Below, piece after piece: positions 8,667 to 17,473 of a stretch of 64,000 bases of DNA; position 1 is the first letter of the stretch, and each line of letters begins with the position of its first letter. The notes below the pieces were generated by a model that saw only the letters and a list, made by a program, of their open reading frames with translations, had not been told where the DNA came from and did no database searches. The translations under genes and the position numbers were made by a program. Source of the DNA: Zestomonas carbonaria (GTDB taxonomy: Bacteria; Pseudomonadota; Gammaproteobacteria; Pseudomonadales; Pseudomonadaceae); assembly GCF_904061905.1 (NCBI RefSeq), contig NZ_CAJFCI010000054.1, positions 1-64,000 on the forward strand, written 5' to 3'.

Positions 8667-9373
8667 GCCAGCACCCGCGCCAGGTAGCGGGCCCGCCGCG
8701 CCGGGCCGAGGGCGAGGATCTGTGCCTCGCTCCAGCCGTAGGCCGAGGCCAGCAGGTGGACCTGGTCGAACAGTCGCTCGGCCCATTGGCCGAAGGCTTC
8801 GTCGAGGTAGGCGCCGATGTCGAACAGCTCGCTCCACTGCTCGCCGCAGGCCGGGCAGCTCAAGGCCAGTTCGGTGGCGGCCTGCGGATCGGCCTCGGCC
8901 ATGGCGCGGGCCAGCTCGGCCTGCAAGTCGGCCGGCAGGTCATCGGCCCAGTCGCTGCCCAGGCAACGGCGCAACAGCAGCGCGCGGGCCTGGTCGAGGT
9001 CGCCGGCGCGGGCCATGGCGGCGAGGTCGCGGCTGTCCGGCAGGCGGTAATGGAAGGTCCGCCCCTGCCAGGCGACGGCCTGCGCCTGCGGGTCCGGCTC
9101 CGGCGCGTCCAGGCGCAGCGCGTGGCAATCCAGCGCCAGCTCCAGGCGCTCGCCGCAGGCCGGGCAATCCGCCGTGGCGCTCAGTCGAGGGCCGAACAGG
9201 GCGCCGTGCAGCGCCAGCAACTGGCTGTCGCGGCGGCCCAGCGGCAGGCGCTCGGCGGCCTCCGCGCCACCCTCCAGCAGCGGCGCCAGCAGCGCGCAGG
9301 GACGCAGGGGTGGCGGCAAGCCCTGGCTGTGTTCCCAGGCCTGTAGCCAGTCGGCGGCGGTGAGTGCGCTCAA
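8663..9373 (-). CDS. T4 gp26/gp51-like baseplate hub assembly protein with two CPxCG motifs
   Basis: 236 residues. Two matching Cys pairs, CPACGERLEL (C70, C73) and CPACGEQW (C173, C176), form a likely zinc site. Spacing and the surrounding helices (LLLRRCLGS, YGWSEAQILALGPARRARYL) fit the T4-family baseplate hub assembly chaperone group found in eCIS loci and contractile phages. In T4 the equivalents help assemble the baseplate hub and are not necessarily part of the final particle. It lies 53 bases downstream of the tube gene and overlaps the proline-rich protein gene by four bases. Family call is from motif and gene order, so moderately sure. Confidence 0.75.
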   Translation of the reverse strand: MSALTAADWLQAWEHSQGLPPPLRPCALLAPLLEGGAEAAERLPLGRRDSQLLALHGALFGPRLSATADCPACGERLELALDCHALRLDAPEPDPQAQAVAWQGRTFHYRLPDSRDLAAMARAGDLDQARALLLRRCLGSDWADDLPADLQAELARAMAEADPQAATELALSCPACGEQWSELFDIGAYLDEAFGQWAERLFDQVHLLASAYGWSEAQILALGPARRARYLARVLA

Positions 9374-9426
9374 GGTCGATCTCCCTGTGGCGCGGGAAGC
9401 CCGCGCAGGCCATCAGTCCATGCGGG

Positions 9427-9951
9427 TCAGCTAGGCTCGGTGAAGCTCGGTTCGCTGGGCTCGGCCACTTCGTAGTCGCGTTCCCAGCCCTCGTTCTCCA
9501 GCTTGAGCCGGGCGATGGCCACGGCGTTGGCGTTGGCGTCCAGGTCCGGCAGCGACTGGAACTCGCTGACCCAGCAGCGGAACACCTTGTAGGCCAGGAC
9601 CAGTTGGCCGGCCTCGTTGTAGAGCTCGAGGATCAGGTCCTTGCGGAAGTCCTTGAGGGAGACTTCCGCGCCCAGCCCGGAGCCGAAGTTCCAGACCTTG
9701 TTGGCCCACTTCTCGAACTCGCTGTCGTGGGTCACCCCGCGCTCCAGGGTGATGGCCTCGAACTCGGTGCGCCCCGGCGACTTGCGGCTGGTGCTGGGGT
9801 CGCCGCCTTCGCGGTGCTTGACCACCTCGGTGGTGCGCTTGAGGGCCGAGACCTTGCTGATCCCGGCGACGTAGCGGCCGTCCCATTTCACGCGGAATTT
9901 GAAGTTCTTGTACGGATCGAAACGCTGGGCGTTGACGGTGAACTGGGCCAT
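9427..9951 (-). CDS. eCIS inner tube protein (T4 gp19-like)
   Basis: 174 residues. FDPYKNFKFRVKWDGRYVAGISKVSAL near the N terminus, then KHREGGDP, LERGVTHDSEFEKWANKVW and WVSEFQSLPDLDANANAVAIARLKLENEGWERD are the standard landmarks of the gp19/Hcp-like tail tube proteins of contractile injection systems. These hexamerise into the hollow tube that the sheath drives out and through which cargo travels. Only one tube gene is seen; PVC and Afp have two (Pvc1 and Pvc5), so either one protein makes the whole tube or the second lies outside the window. It follows the sheath gene after 63 bases, and a purine-rich stretch precedes its ATG. Confidence 0.92.
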   Translation of the reverse strand: MAQFTVNAQRFDPYKNFKFRVKWDGRYVAGISKVSALKRTTEVVKHREGGDPSTSRKSPGRTEFEAITLERGVTHDSEFEKWANKVWNFGSGLGAEVSLKDFRKDLILELYNEAGQLVLAYKVFRCWVSEFQSLPDLDANANAVAIARLKLENEGWERDYEVAEPSEPSFTEPS

Positions 9952-10014
9952 CTGTGTTCTCCCTCGAGTGGCTTGCGGCAGGCGTGCCCCGGCGGGGCAC
10001 GGGTTCTCCTCGCG

Positions 10015-12303
10015 TTACACCTGGATCTGCCCGGCCAGTTGCTGGATCTTGATCACCACGAATTCCGCCGGCTTGAGCGGCGCGAAGGCCACCAGGATGT
10101 TCACCACGCCCCGGTTGATGTCGTCCTGGGTGGTGGTCTCGCGGTCGCACTTGACCAGATAGGCTTCGCGCGGCGTGCGGCCCTGGAACGCGCCCTGGCG
10201 GAACAGGCCGTTCATGAAGGCGCCGAGGTTGAGGCGGATCTGCGCCCACAGCGGCTCGTCGTTGGGCTCGAAGACCACCCACTGGGTGCCCCGGTACAGG
10301 CTCTCATCGAGGAACAGGGCGAGGCGGCGCACCGGCACGTACTTGTACTCGGAGGTCATCTGGTCGGCGCCGCGCAGGGTGCGCGCGCCCCAGGACACCG
10401 CGCCGAACACCGGGAAGGTGCGCAGGCAGTTGACCCCCAGCGGGTTGAGGCTGCCGTTCTCGCCGTCGGTCAGCGCGTAGCCGAGCGCCTGCGCGCCCAC
10501 CAGGGTCGCCTCGGTGCCGGCCGGCGCCTTCCACACGCCACGGTCGCCGTCGGTGCGCGCGTACAGGCCGGCGATGGTGCCCGAGGGCGGGGTCAGGCGC
10601 AGCTTGCCGTTCTTCAGCGGGTCGGCGATGTACATCCAGGGGTAGTAGACCGCCGCGTGGTCGGACTTCGGCAGCGCGGTGCCGGAGACCGCCGCGACCA
10701 TCTGCTCGGGCGTCACGGCGGCGGGCGGCGCGTCGATGACGAAGAAGGCGCGGCGCTCCTCGCAGTAGGCGGCGGCGTCCATCAGCACGCCGGTGTCGGT
10801 GACGCCGGGCAGGCAGAGGATGTTGAACAGGTCCACCGATTCCAGGGCGTAGAGCCCCTTGCGGCTGGCGCGGTCGGCGATGAACGCCGGGTAGACGTCC
10901 GCCTCGCCGTAGGGGGTTTCCGTGCCGCCCTGCAGGGTCAGGTTGACCGGCTGGGAAGTGGTCGAGCCGGCCAGCAGGTGCAGTTCGGCGGCGATGCTGT
11001 TCAGCGGCGCGGCGGTGACCACGATGCTCGAAGCGCCGCCCTGGGTACCGGTGGCCAGGACCAGGCGGTTGCCGCCCTGCACGCTGGCGGTGAAGTGCTG
11101 GTAGGCCGGGTTGGACGGCTTCAGGGCGCGCACCGCGGCTTGCAGGCGCGCCGCCACGTCGCCCAGCTTGGCCGCCAGGTTGGCACCGGCCGCCAGCGCG
11201 TCGCCGATGCCGACCACGTCCGGGCCGTAGCCGTCGAGGCTGATGCGCAGGCTGGTGTGGGTGGCGTCGGGCAAGGCGTTCAGGTCGGCGGCGGCGAACA
11301 CGTCGCTGGTCAGGGTGGCGGGATCGGGCACCGGCCGGGGACGGATCGCGGCCACCCCGTCGATCTCGCTGCCGCCCGCGTCGCTGCCCAACTTGAGCAC
11401 CACGCTGGCGTTGTTCTTCTGCCCCGGCAGCACCCGCACGCTGGAGAACTCGCCGGCCACGCCGGACTGCATGCGGATGACCTGGGTGCTGGCCGGCCGC
11501 TCGCAGACGAAGGTGTCGTAGGCCGCCTGGCTGTTGGCCTGGGCGCGCACCTTGGCCTGGATCGCCGCGCACAGGCTGTCGAGCCGCTGGGTCGCCGTGC
11601 CGCCGGCGATGTCCGCCGGCAGCGCGATCACCACCTTGACCGGCGGCAGGCCGTTGACGCTGACGCGCAGTTCGTTGTGGTTGGCGTCCAGCAAGGTGGC
11701 GACGTCGGCCAGGCTGCCGCCGAGCGATACGCCGTTGGGCAGGGCGTCGAGAGCCGCCTGGTTCGGCAGGCGGGTCAGCTTGACCAATTGCGACACGCCG
11801 TTGACCAGGTCGAGCGCATAGCGGCTGTCCGCCGAGTTCATCGACAGGTTCTCGTAGACCTCGGCGACATTGTCGGCGGCGCGGATGAACGCGATGTTGA
11901 AGGTGCTGCCCGGGTTGCCGGTGCGGTGGTCGACGCGCACCTCGATGCCGTTGCCGGCCGTGCCGGCGTCCAGCGCCTCGACCTTCAGCACGTCGACCGC
12001 CGCCGCGCTGGCCAGGGTGGCCTCGGCGGCGGTGGCGTCCTTGACGATGCGCACCGCATAGGCCTCGGTGCCGCCGTTCTGGAAGAACTGGCGCACCGCG
12101 TAGCCCATCTCGGAATCGACGGCCAGCCCGCCGAAGCGGCGCTCGTAATCGGCAAAGCTGAACAGGCGCACCGCCCTGTCGATCGGCCCGCGCGGCGCCG
12201 AGCCGAGGAAGGCCGCCACCGACGTGGCGACCCCGGTGATGGTGCGCACGCCGCTGGGCAGTTCTTCGATATAGACGCCGGGGTAGCTGAGTTGGGCAGG
12301 CAT
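10015..12303 (-). CDS. eCIS contractile sheath protein (long form)
   Basis: 762 residues, starting MPAQLSYPGVYIEELPSG, the classic N terminus of phage-tail sheath proteins, with TGVATSVAAFLGSAPRGP next. The conserved C-terminal sheath domain is at about 650-762: VPVRRLALFLDESLYRGT, NLGAFMNGLFRQGAFQGRT and ETTTQDDINRGVVNILVAFA. The start is fixed by a strong AAGGAGG box eight bases upstream; an open frame extends further to 12444 but has no such signal. At 762 residues it is much longer than PVC/Afp sheath subunits (about 350-490); the extra length is an inserted region (about 130-480) that probably decorates the particle surface. Only one sheath gene is seen, whereas PVC and Afp have three. 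Confidence 0.93.
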   Translation of the reverse strand: MPAQLSYPGVYIEELPSGVRTITGVATSVAAFLGSAPRGPIDRAVRLFSFADYERRFGGLAVDSEMGYAVRQFFQNGGTEAYAVRIVKDATAAEATLASAAAVDVLKVEALDAGTAGNGIEVRVDHRTGNPGSTFNIAFIRAADNVAEVYENLSMNSADSRYALDLVNGVSQLVKLTRLPNQAALDALPNGVSLGGSLADVATLLDANHNELRVSVNGLPPVKVVIALPADIAGGTATQRLDSLCAAIQAKVRAQANSQAAYDTFVCERPASTQVIRMQSGVAGEFSSVRVLPGQKNNASVVLKLGSDAGGSEIDGVAAIRPRPVPDPATLTSDVFAAADLNALPDATHTSLRISLDGYGPDVVGIGDALAAGANLAAKLGDVAARLQAAVRALKPSNPAYQHFTASVQGGNRLVLATGTQGGASSIVVTAAPLNSIAAELHLLAGSTTSQPVNLTLQGGTETPYGEADVYPAFIADRASRKGLYALESVDLFNILCLPGVTDTGVLMDAAAYCEERRAFFVIDAPPAAVTPEQMVAAVSGTALPKSDHAAVYYPWMYIADPLKNGKLRLTPPSGTIAGLYARTDGDRGVWKAPAGTEATLVGAQALGYALTDGENGSLNPLGVNCLRTFPVFGAVSWGARTLRGADQMTSEYKYVPVRRLALFLDESLYRGTQWVVFEPNDEPLWAQIRLNLGAFMNGLFRQGAFQGRTPREAYLVKCDRETTTQDDINRGVVNILVAFAPLKPAEFVVIKIQQLAGQIQV

Positions 12304-13235
12304 GGGGAAGCCTCCTTGCAGGATGAGGCCGCTGTCGGCTGATGGCTGAGTTCCCTTCAGAGGCAAGCAATGACTGCCGCCTTGCCACACGCCCAACGCG
12401 ACTGCATCCGGAGTGCAACCCGCCCGGAAACTGTTGATGACCACCGAACATATCGCGAAGCGAACGGTGATCCGAGGGATATGAGAAAGCTATAGATCGG
12501 TTTGCCGATTACGCCAGTGCGCGGCTTATTAATTTTCATGACTTCGAAGTCCGGAAAATCAATACGCCATTATTGAGCCATTACCTGGCCAGCAGTCGCG
12601 ACGCAGTGCATGACAGGCCCGAGGCAGAGCAGGAAAACCGGGACTGACGTGCAAGAATCGCCACTTCAGGAAAGATTCAGGACGCCAGAAAAATACAACT
12701 TTCCGACATCCAAAAGTGTGAACTACCGGAACTCTTAAAGTCATCTCCCGACAACTTCCAACATATATGCAAACAATCGGAATCCATTGAATCGACAGAG
12801 ACTAGTAACACTTTCAGCGCATCCCGAAACACCGTCATTCCCGCGAACGCGGGACGGTGCTTGCACCGTACGCCCTTCAGGGCGGCCCGAAGGGTGAGCG
12901 AAGCGAGTAACCCAAAAACCAGATTACATCCGGCCGACAAGTACAACCTCGAAGTGCTTCTACAGAGTCTCCCAACGAAGCCGGATCGAGACATCGAAAC
13001 ATCCCCGCATATTCCATAAATGAATATAAATATATAAATCAATTATTTTTTGAAATAACCAATCCCCTCCTATAAAGACCACCTGCCCCGGGTGACCACA
13101 TCCGCGATCTGTTGCCACGGCAACAGCGAATCAACTGTTCGCCCAGCAACAGCGGATCAACAGATAAGTCCCGAAAGCAACAAGCCGGATTTCTCACGAA
13201 AACCCTATCTATCTGATTCATAACGAATTCATGGC
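12304..13235. other. Long intergenic region between the eCIS and sfnECR
   Basis: About 930 bases without a credible gene, separating two divergent transcription units. GC content drops sharply between about 12450 and 13080 compared with both flanks. The region must hold the promoter of the eCIS operon; I cannot pick a convincing -35/-10 pair by eye. A dispersed repeat sits at 12836-12912. The GC drop could be a xenogeneic-silencer (MvaT/MvaU-type) target, as is common for acquired toxin-like loci, but that is inference. Confidence 0.6.
12836..12912. repeat. Dispersed intergenic repeat, copy 1
   Basis: Contains the hairpin TTCCCGCGAACGCGGGA, followed by CGGTGCTTGCACCG and GCCCTTCAGGGC, three short palindromes in a row. 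A nearly identical copy lies at 45127-45195, also in an AT-rich gap. It looks like a dispersed non-coding palindromic element. Confidence 0.7.
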
Positions 13236-13252
13236 TTGGTACGGCGATTGCT
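13236..13252 (+). promoter_or_regulatory. Sigma-54 promoter of sfnECR
   Basis: TTGGTACGGCGATTGCT matches the -24/-12 consensus YTGGCACGRNNNTTGCW at 16 of 17 positions (only T for C in the -24 box differs). Transcription would begin near 13263, about 25 bases before the sfnE start codon. The operon's own third gene encodes a sigma-54 activator, so autoregulation is plausible. Confidence 0.8.
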
Positions 13253-13288
13253 CCTGATCCTGCACACCAAGCAACAGGAACACCTCAC

Positions 13289-13849
13289 ATGAGCACTCCC
13301 CTGAAAGTCGTCGCCGTCTCCGGTGGCACCTCCCGCCCCTCCCGCACCCTGGCGCTGACCCAGGCGCTGGTCGCCGAACTCGGCCAGCACCTGGCGATCG
13401 ACAGCCACATCATCGAGCTGGGCGACATCGCCCGGCCGCTGGGCGGCGCGCTGTGGCGCAAGGAGTTGCCGGAAACCGTCGAACACGAGCTGCGCCGCAT
13501 CGAATCCGCCGATCTGCTGGTGGTCGCCGCACCGGTCTATCGCGGCACCTACCCCGGCCAGTTCAAGCACCTGTTCGACCTGATCGGACAGGATGCGCTG
13601 ATCGGCACCCCGGTGCTGCTCGCCGCCACCGGCGGCAGCGATCGCCACGCGCTGGTGATCGACCACCAGTTGCGCCCGCTGTTCAGCTTCTTCCAGTCGG
13701 TCACCCTGCCGCTCGGCGTGTACGCCTCGGAGGCCGATTTCCAGGACTACCAGATCGTCAGCGAAGCGCTCCAGGCACGCATCCGCCTGGCCGCCGAACG
13801 CGCCCTGCCGCTGTTCGCCGGGCAGCGGCTGCTGCGCAAGATCGCCTGA
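13289..13849 (+). CDS. sfnE: NAD(P)H-dependent FMN reductase SfnE/MsuE
   Basis: 186 residues, flavodoxin-like fold of the NADPH-dependent FMN reductase family: VVAVSGGTSRPSRT binds the FMN phosphate and PVYRGTYPGQFKHLFDLI is the conserved flavin loop. It supplies FMNH2 to two-component monooxygenases that release sulfite or sulfinate from organosulfur compounds. The order reductase, DszC-like monooxygenase, sigma-54 activator is that of sfnECR of Pseudomonas putida; the protein also closely resembles MsuE of P. aeruginosa msuEDC, hence the double name. Apart from the initiator there is no Met, and there is no Cys, in keeping with a sulfur-starvation protein. An AGGAA box lies about eight bases before the ATG. 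Confidence 0.88.
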   Translation: MSTPLKVVAVSGGTSRPSRTLALTQALVAELGQHLAIDSHIIELGDIARPLGGALWRKELPETVEHELRRIESADLLVVAAPVYRGTYPGQFKHLFDLIGQDALIGTPVLLAATGGSDRHALVIDHQLRPLFSFFQSVTLPLGVYASEADFQDYQIVSEALQARIRLAAERALPLFAGQRLLRKIA

Positions 13850-13858
13850 GGAGCCGGC

Positions 13859-13921
13859 ATGAGCCACCCCATCTTCCGCACGCAGGCAGCCGCCCCAGGA
13901 CCAACGAGGATTTCCGCGTGA
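13859..13921 (+). CDS. Possible 20-codon leader ORF coupled to sfnC
   Basis: An ATG preceded by TGAGGAGCC, a good ribosome site, opens a 20-codon frame (MSHPIFRTQAAAPGPTRISA) whose TGA overlaps the GTG start of sfnC as GTGA. It begins nine bases after sfnE stops. The arrangement resembles a translationally coupled short upstream ORF. I cannot tell whether the peptide matters; it could also be chance, or a vestige of an alternative sfnC start. Confidence 0.35.
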   Translation: MSHPIFRTQAAAPGPTRISA

Positions 13922-15108
13922 GCGCCCATCAACAACAACCCGCCGTACTGAATCCCCTGCAGACCGCCCGCCGGCTGGCCGCCGATTTCGCCGAAACCGC
14001 CGCCGAGCGCGACCAGCGCGGCGGCACGCCGAAAGCCGAGCGCGACGCCATCCGCAACAGCGGCCTGCTGGCCCTGAGCATTCCCACCCAGTACGGCGGG
14101 CTCGGCGCGAGCTGGAGCGAGACCCTGGACATCGTCCGCGAGTTCGCCAAGGTCGACAGTTCCATCGCCCACGTGTTCGGCTTCCAGCACCTGATGCTGG
14201 CCACCGTGCGCCTGTTCTCCCGGCCGGACCAGTGGCAGCCCTGGTTCGAGCAGACCGCGCGCAAGAATTGGTTCTGGGGCAACGCCCTGAATCCGTTGGA
14301 CACCCGCACCGTGGTCAAGAAGTTCGACGGCTGGCGCGAGTTCTCCGGCAAGAAGAGCTTCTGCTCCGGCGCCAGCGACTCGGAGATGCTGATCGCCTCG
14401 GCCATCGACGAAAGCGCCGGCGGCAAGCTGCTGATCGCCGCCATCCCCAGCGGCCGCACCGGCATCACCCTGCACGGCGACTGGGACAACATGGGCCAGC
14501 GCCAGACCGACAGTGGCAGTGCCACCTTCGAGCGGGTGCGCGTCGAGGAGAACGAACTGCTCCTCGACCCCGGCCCGCTGAGCACGCCGTTCGCCTGCCT
14601 GCGCCCGCTGATCGCCCAGTTGCACTTCGCGCATATCTTCCTCGGCATCGCCGAAGGCGCCCTGGAAGAAGCCCGTCACTACACCCTCAAGGAAGGCCGG
14701 CCATGGTTCAGGTCCAAGGCCCAGCACGTCAGCGAAGACCCCTACGTCCTGCGCCACTACGGCGAGTTCTGGGTCGGCCTGGAAAGCGTGCGGGCGCTGG
14801 TCGAGCGCGCCGCCGAACAGCTCGACGAAGCCTGGCGCAAGGAGCACAACCTGGGCAGCGAGGAGCGCGCGCAACTGGCCCTGTCCATCGCCGCCGCCAA
14901 GGTGACCGCCAGCCGCACCGGCCTGGACATCTGTAGCCGGCTGTTCGAAGTGACCGGCGCGCGCTCCACCCACGCCTCGCTGCGCCTCGACCGCCACTGG
15001 CGCAACCTGCGCACCCAGAGCCTGCACGACCCGGTGGACTACAAGATCCAGGAACTGGGCGAGTGGGCGCTGAGCCAGACGCGCCCGACGCCCACCTTCT
15101 ATTCGTAA
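13918..15108 (+). CDS. sfnC: DszC-like FMNH2-dependent monooxygenase SfnC/MsuC
   Basis: 396 residues of the acyl-CoA dehydrogenase fold, in the branch that includes DszC and SfnC/MsuC rather than true acyl-CoA dehydrogenases. The landmarks are LSIPTQYGGLGASW, NPLDTRTVVKKFDGWREFSG and the C-terminal LRLDRHWRNLRTQSLHDPVDYK, where DszC has RNVRTHTLHDP. Such enzymes use FMNH2 and oxygen to oxidise sulfur, in the msu/sfn systems probably methanesulfinate or related C1 sulfur compounds. The GTG start is supported by a CGAGGA box; no ATG lies in frame nearby. It sits between the reductase and the regulator and is assumed to use SfnE as partner. Confidence 0.82.
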   Translation: MSAHQQQPAVLNPLQTARRLAADFAETAAERDQRGGTPKAERDAIRNSGLLALSIPTQYGGLGASWSETLDIVREFAKVDSSIAHVFGFQHLMLATVRLFSRPDQWQPWFEQTARKNWFWGNALNPLDTRTVVKKFDGWREFSGKKSFCSGASDSEMLIASAIDESAGGKLLIAAIPSGRTGITLHGDWDNMGQRQTDSGSATFERVRVEENELLLDPGPLSTPFACLRPLIAQLHFAHIFLGIAEGALEEARHYTLKEGRPWFRSKAQHVSEDPYVLRHYGEFWVGLESVRALVERAAEQLDEAWRKEHNLGSEERAQLALSIAAAKVTASRTGLDICSRLFEVTGARSTHASLRLDRHWRNLRTQSLHDPVDYKIQELGEWALSQTRPTPTFYS

Positions 15109-15111
15109 GGG

Positions 15112-16218
<1,107 letters not shown>

Positions 16219-16223
16219 AAAAA

Positions 16224-16290
16224 GCCGAGAAGAGCGCTGGAGGCTGGAAAGCTGGACGAACGGCCTCAAGCCTCCAGCGCTCTTATCGGC
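16224..16290. terminator. Long perfect inverted repeat after sfnR, possible terminator or REP element
   Basis: A 16-base arm AAGAGCGCTGGAGGCT is mirrored exactly, with outer GCCGA/TCGGC pairs extending the stem; the loop is about 23 bases. A run of A precedes it, so on the minus strand it would read as a stem followed by T residues. It separates sfnR from the ssuD-type gene, whose start is 46 bases downstream. Confidence 0.5.
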
Positions 16291-16336
16291 TTCACCACCC
16301 TTGCGTTGCCATCCCAACAGCAACGAGGAAAAACCC

Positions 16337-17473
16337 ATGAGTCTCGATATCTTCTGGTTCCTGCCCACCTCCGGCGACACCCGCTACCTGGGCAAGTCGG
16401 ACAGCGGTCGCCCGGCGACCAACGAATACATGCGGCAGATCGCAGTGGCCGCCGACCAGCTCGGCTACGACGGCCTGCTGATCCCCACCGGCAGCAGTTG
16501 CCTCGACCCCTGGGTGACCGCCGCCAGCCTGGTGCCGGTGACCCGGCGCATCAAGCTGCTGGTGGCACTGCGCACCTCGCTCGGCAACCCCACCGCCTCG
16601 GCGCGCCAGGCGGCGACCCTCGACCAGGCCAGCGGCGGCCGCCTGCTGCTCAACGTGGTGCCCGGCGGCGACGCCACCGAACTGGCCGCCGACGGCGTGT
16701 TCCTCGCCCATGACCAGCGCTACGAAGCCTCCGACGAGTTCCTCACCATCTGGCGACGGCTGCTCGAAGGCGAAACCGTCGACTTCGACGGCAAGCACCT
16801 CAAGGTGCAAGGCGCACAGAACTTCTTCCCGCCCGTGCAGCAGCCCTACCCGCCGCTGTACTTCGGCGGCTCCTCGCCGGCCGCCCACGAACTGGCGGCC
16901 AGGCACGTCGATGCCTACCTGACCTGGGGCGAGCCGCCGGCGGCGGTGGCCGAGAAGATCGCCGACGTGCGCGAGCGGGCGAAGAAACACGGCCGCACCG
17001 TGCGCTTCGGCGTGCGCCTGCACGTGATCGTCCGCGAGACCAACGAGAAGGCCTGGGCCGCCGCCGAGGAACTGATCAGCCATCTCGACGACGAAACCAT
17101 CGCCAAGGCCCAGGCCAACTACTCGAAGATGGACTCCGAAGGCCAGCGGCGCATGGCCGCGCTGCACGGCGGCCGCCGCGACAAGCTGGAAGTCGCCCCC
17201 AACCTCTGGGCCGGCGTCGGCCTGGTGCGCGGCGGCGCCGGCACCGCGCTGGTCGGCGATCCCGAGACCGTGGCCGCGCGCCTGCAGGAATACGTCGACC
17301 TCGGCGTGGACAGCTTCGTACTCTCCGGCTACCCGCACCTGGAAGAAGCCTACCGCTTCGCCGAACTGGTCTTCCCGCTGCTGCCGGGCAAGGGCCGCGT
17401 CACCGTGGACGGCGTGCTCACCGGCGGCGCCTTCGACGTGCGCGCCGGGCGCGACAAGGAGAATGCCGCGTGA
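16337..17473 (+). CDS. ssuD: FMNH2-dependent alkanesulfonate monooxygenase, SsuD-type
   Basis: 378 residues of the bacterial luciferase-like (LLM) fold. The first residues [14 protein letters not shown], then [72 protein letters not shown] and [14 protein letters not shown], match E. coli SsuD almost block by block, including the active-site region (Cys, Arg-Gly-Gly loop). The enzyme cleaves alkanesulfonates to aldehyde and sulfite using FMNH2 and oxygen. The start was chosen at the ATG behind AACGAGGAAAA. Its TGA overlaps the GTG of the following gene. The closest alternative name is msuD (methanesulfonate-preferring); sequence by eye does not settle the chain-length preference. Confidence 0.88.
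   Translation: MSLDIFWFLPTSGDTRYLGKSDSGRPATNEYMRQIAVAADQLGYDGLLIPTGSSCLDPWVTAASLVPVTRRIKLLVALRTSLGNPTASARQAATLDQASGGRLLLNVVPGGDATELAADGVFLAHDQRYEASDEFLTIWRRLLEGETVDFDGKHLKVQGAQNFFPPVQQPYPPLYFGGSSPAAHELAARHVDAYLTWGEPPAAVAEKIADVRERAKKHGRTVRFGVRLHVIVRETNEKAWAAAEELISHLDDETIAKAQANYSKMDSEGQRRMAALHGGRRDKLEVAPNLWAGVGLVRGGAGTALVGDPETVAARLQEYVDLGVDSFVLSGYPHLEEAYRFAELVFPLLPGKGRVTVDGVLTGGAFDVRAGRDKENAA

Noticed and set aside
12304..12444. Longer sheath start at 12444
   Set aside because: The strong AAGGAGG box and the sheath-typical N terminus begin at 12303; the extra 47 codons have no similarity and no ribosome site.
12677..13042. 121-codon minus-strand frame in the eCIS/sfn gap
   Set aside because: It is built largely from the dispersed repeat at 12836-12912 and AT-rich flank; no protein-like features.
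13918..15108. True acyl-CoA dehydrogenase function for the three acyl-CoA-dehydrogenase-fold proteins
   Set aside because: Their C-terminal RHWRNxRTxxxHxP motif and neighbours (FMN reductase, LLM monooxygenases) match DszC/SfnB-type monooxygenases; no fatty-acid or CoA genes are near.
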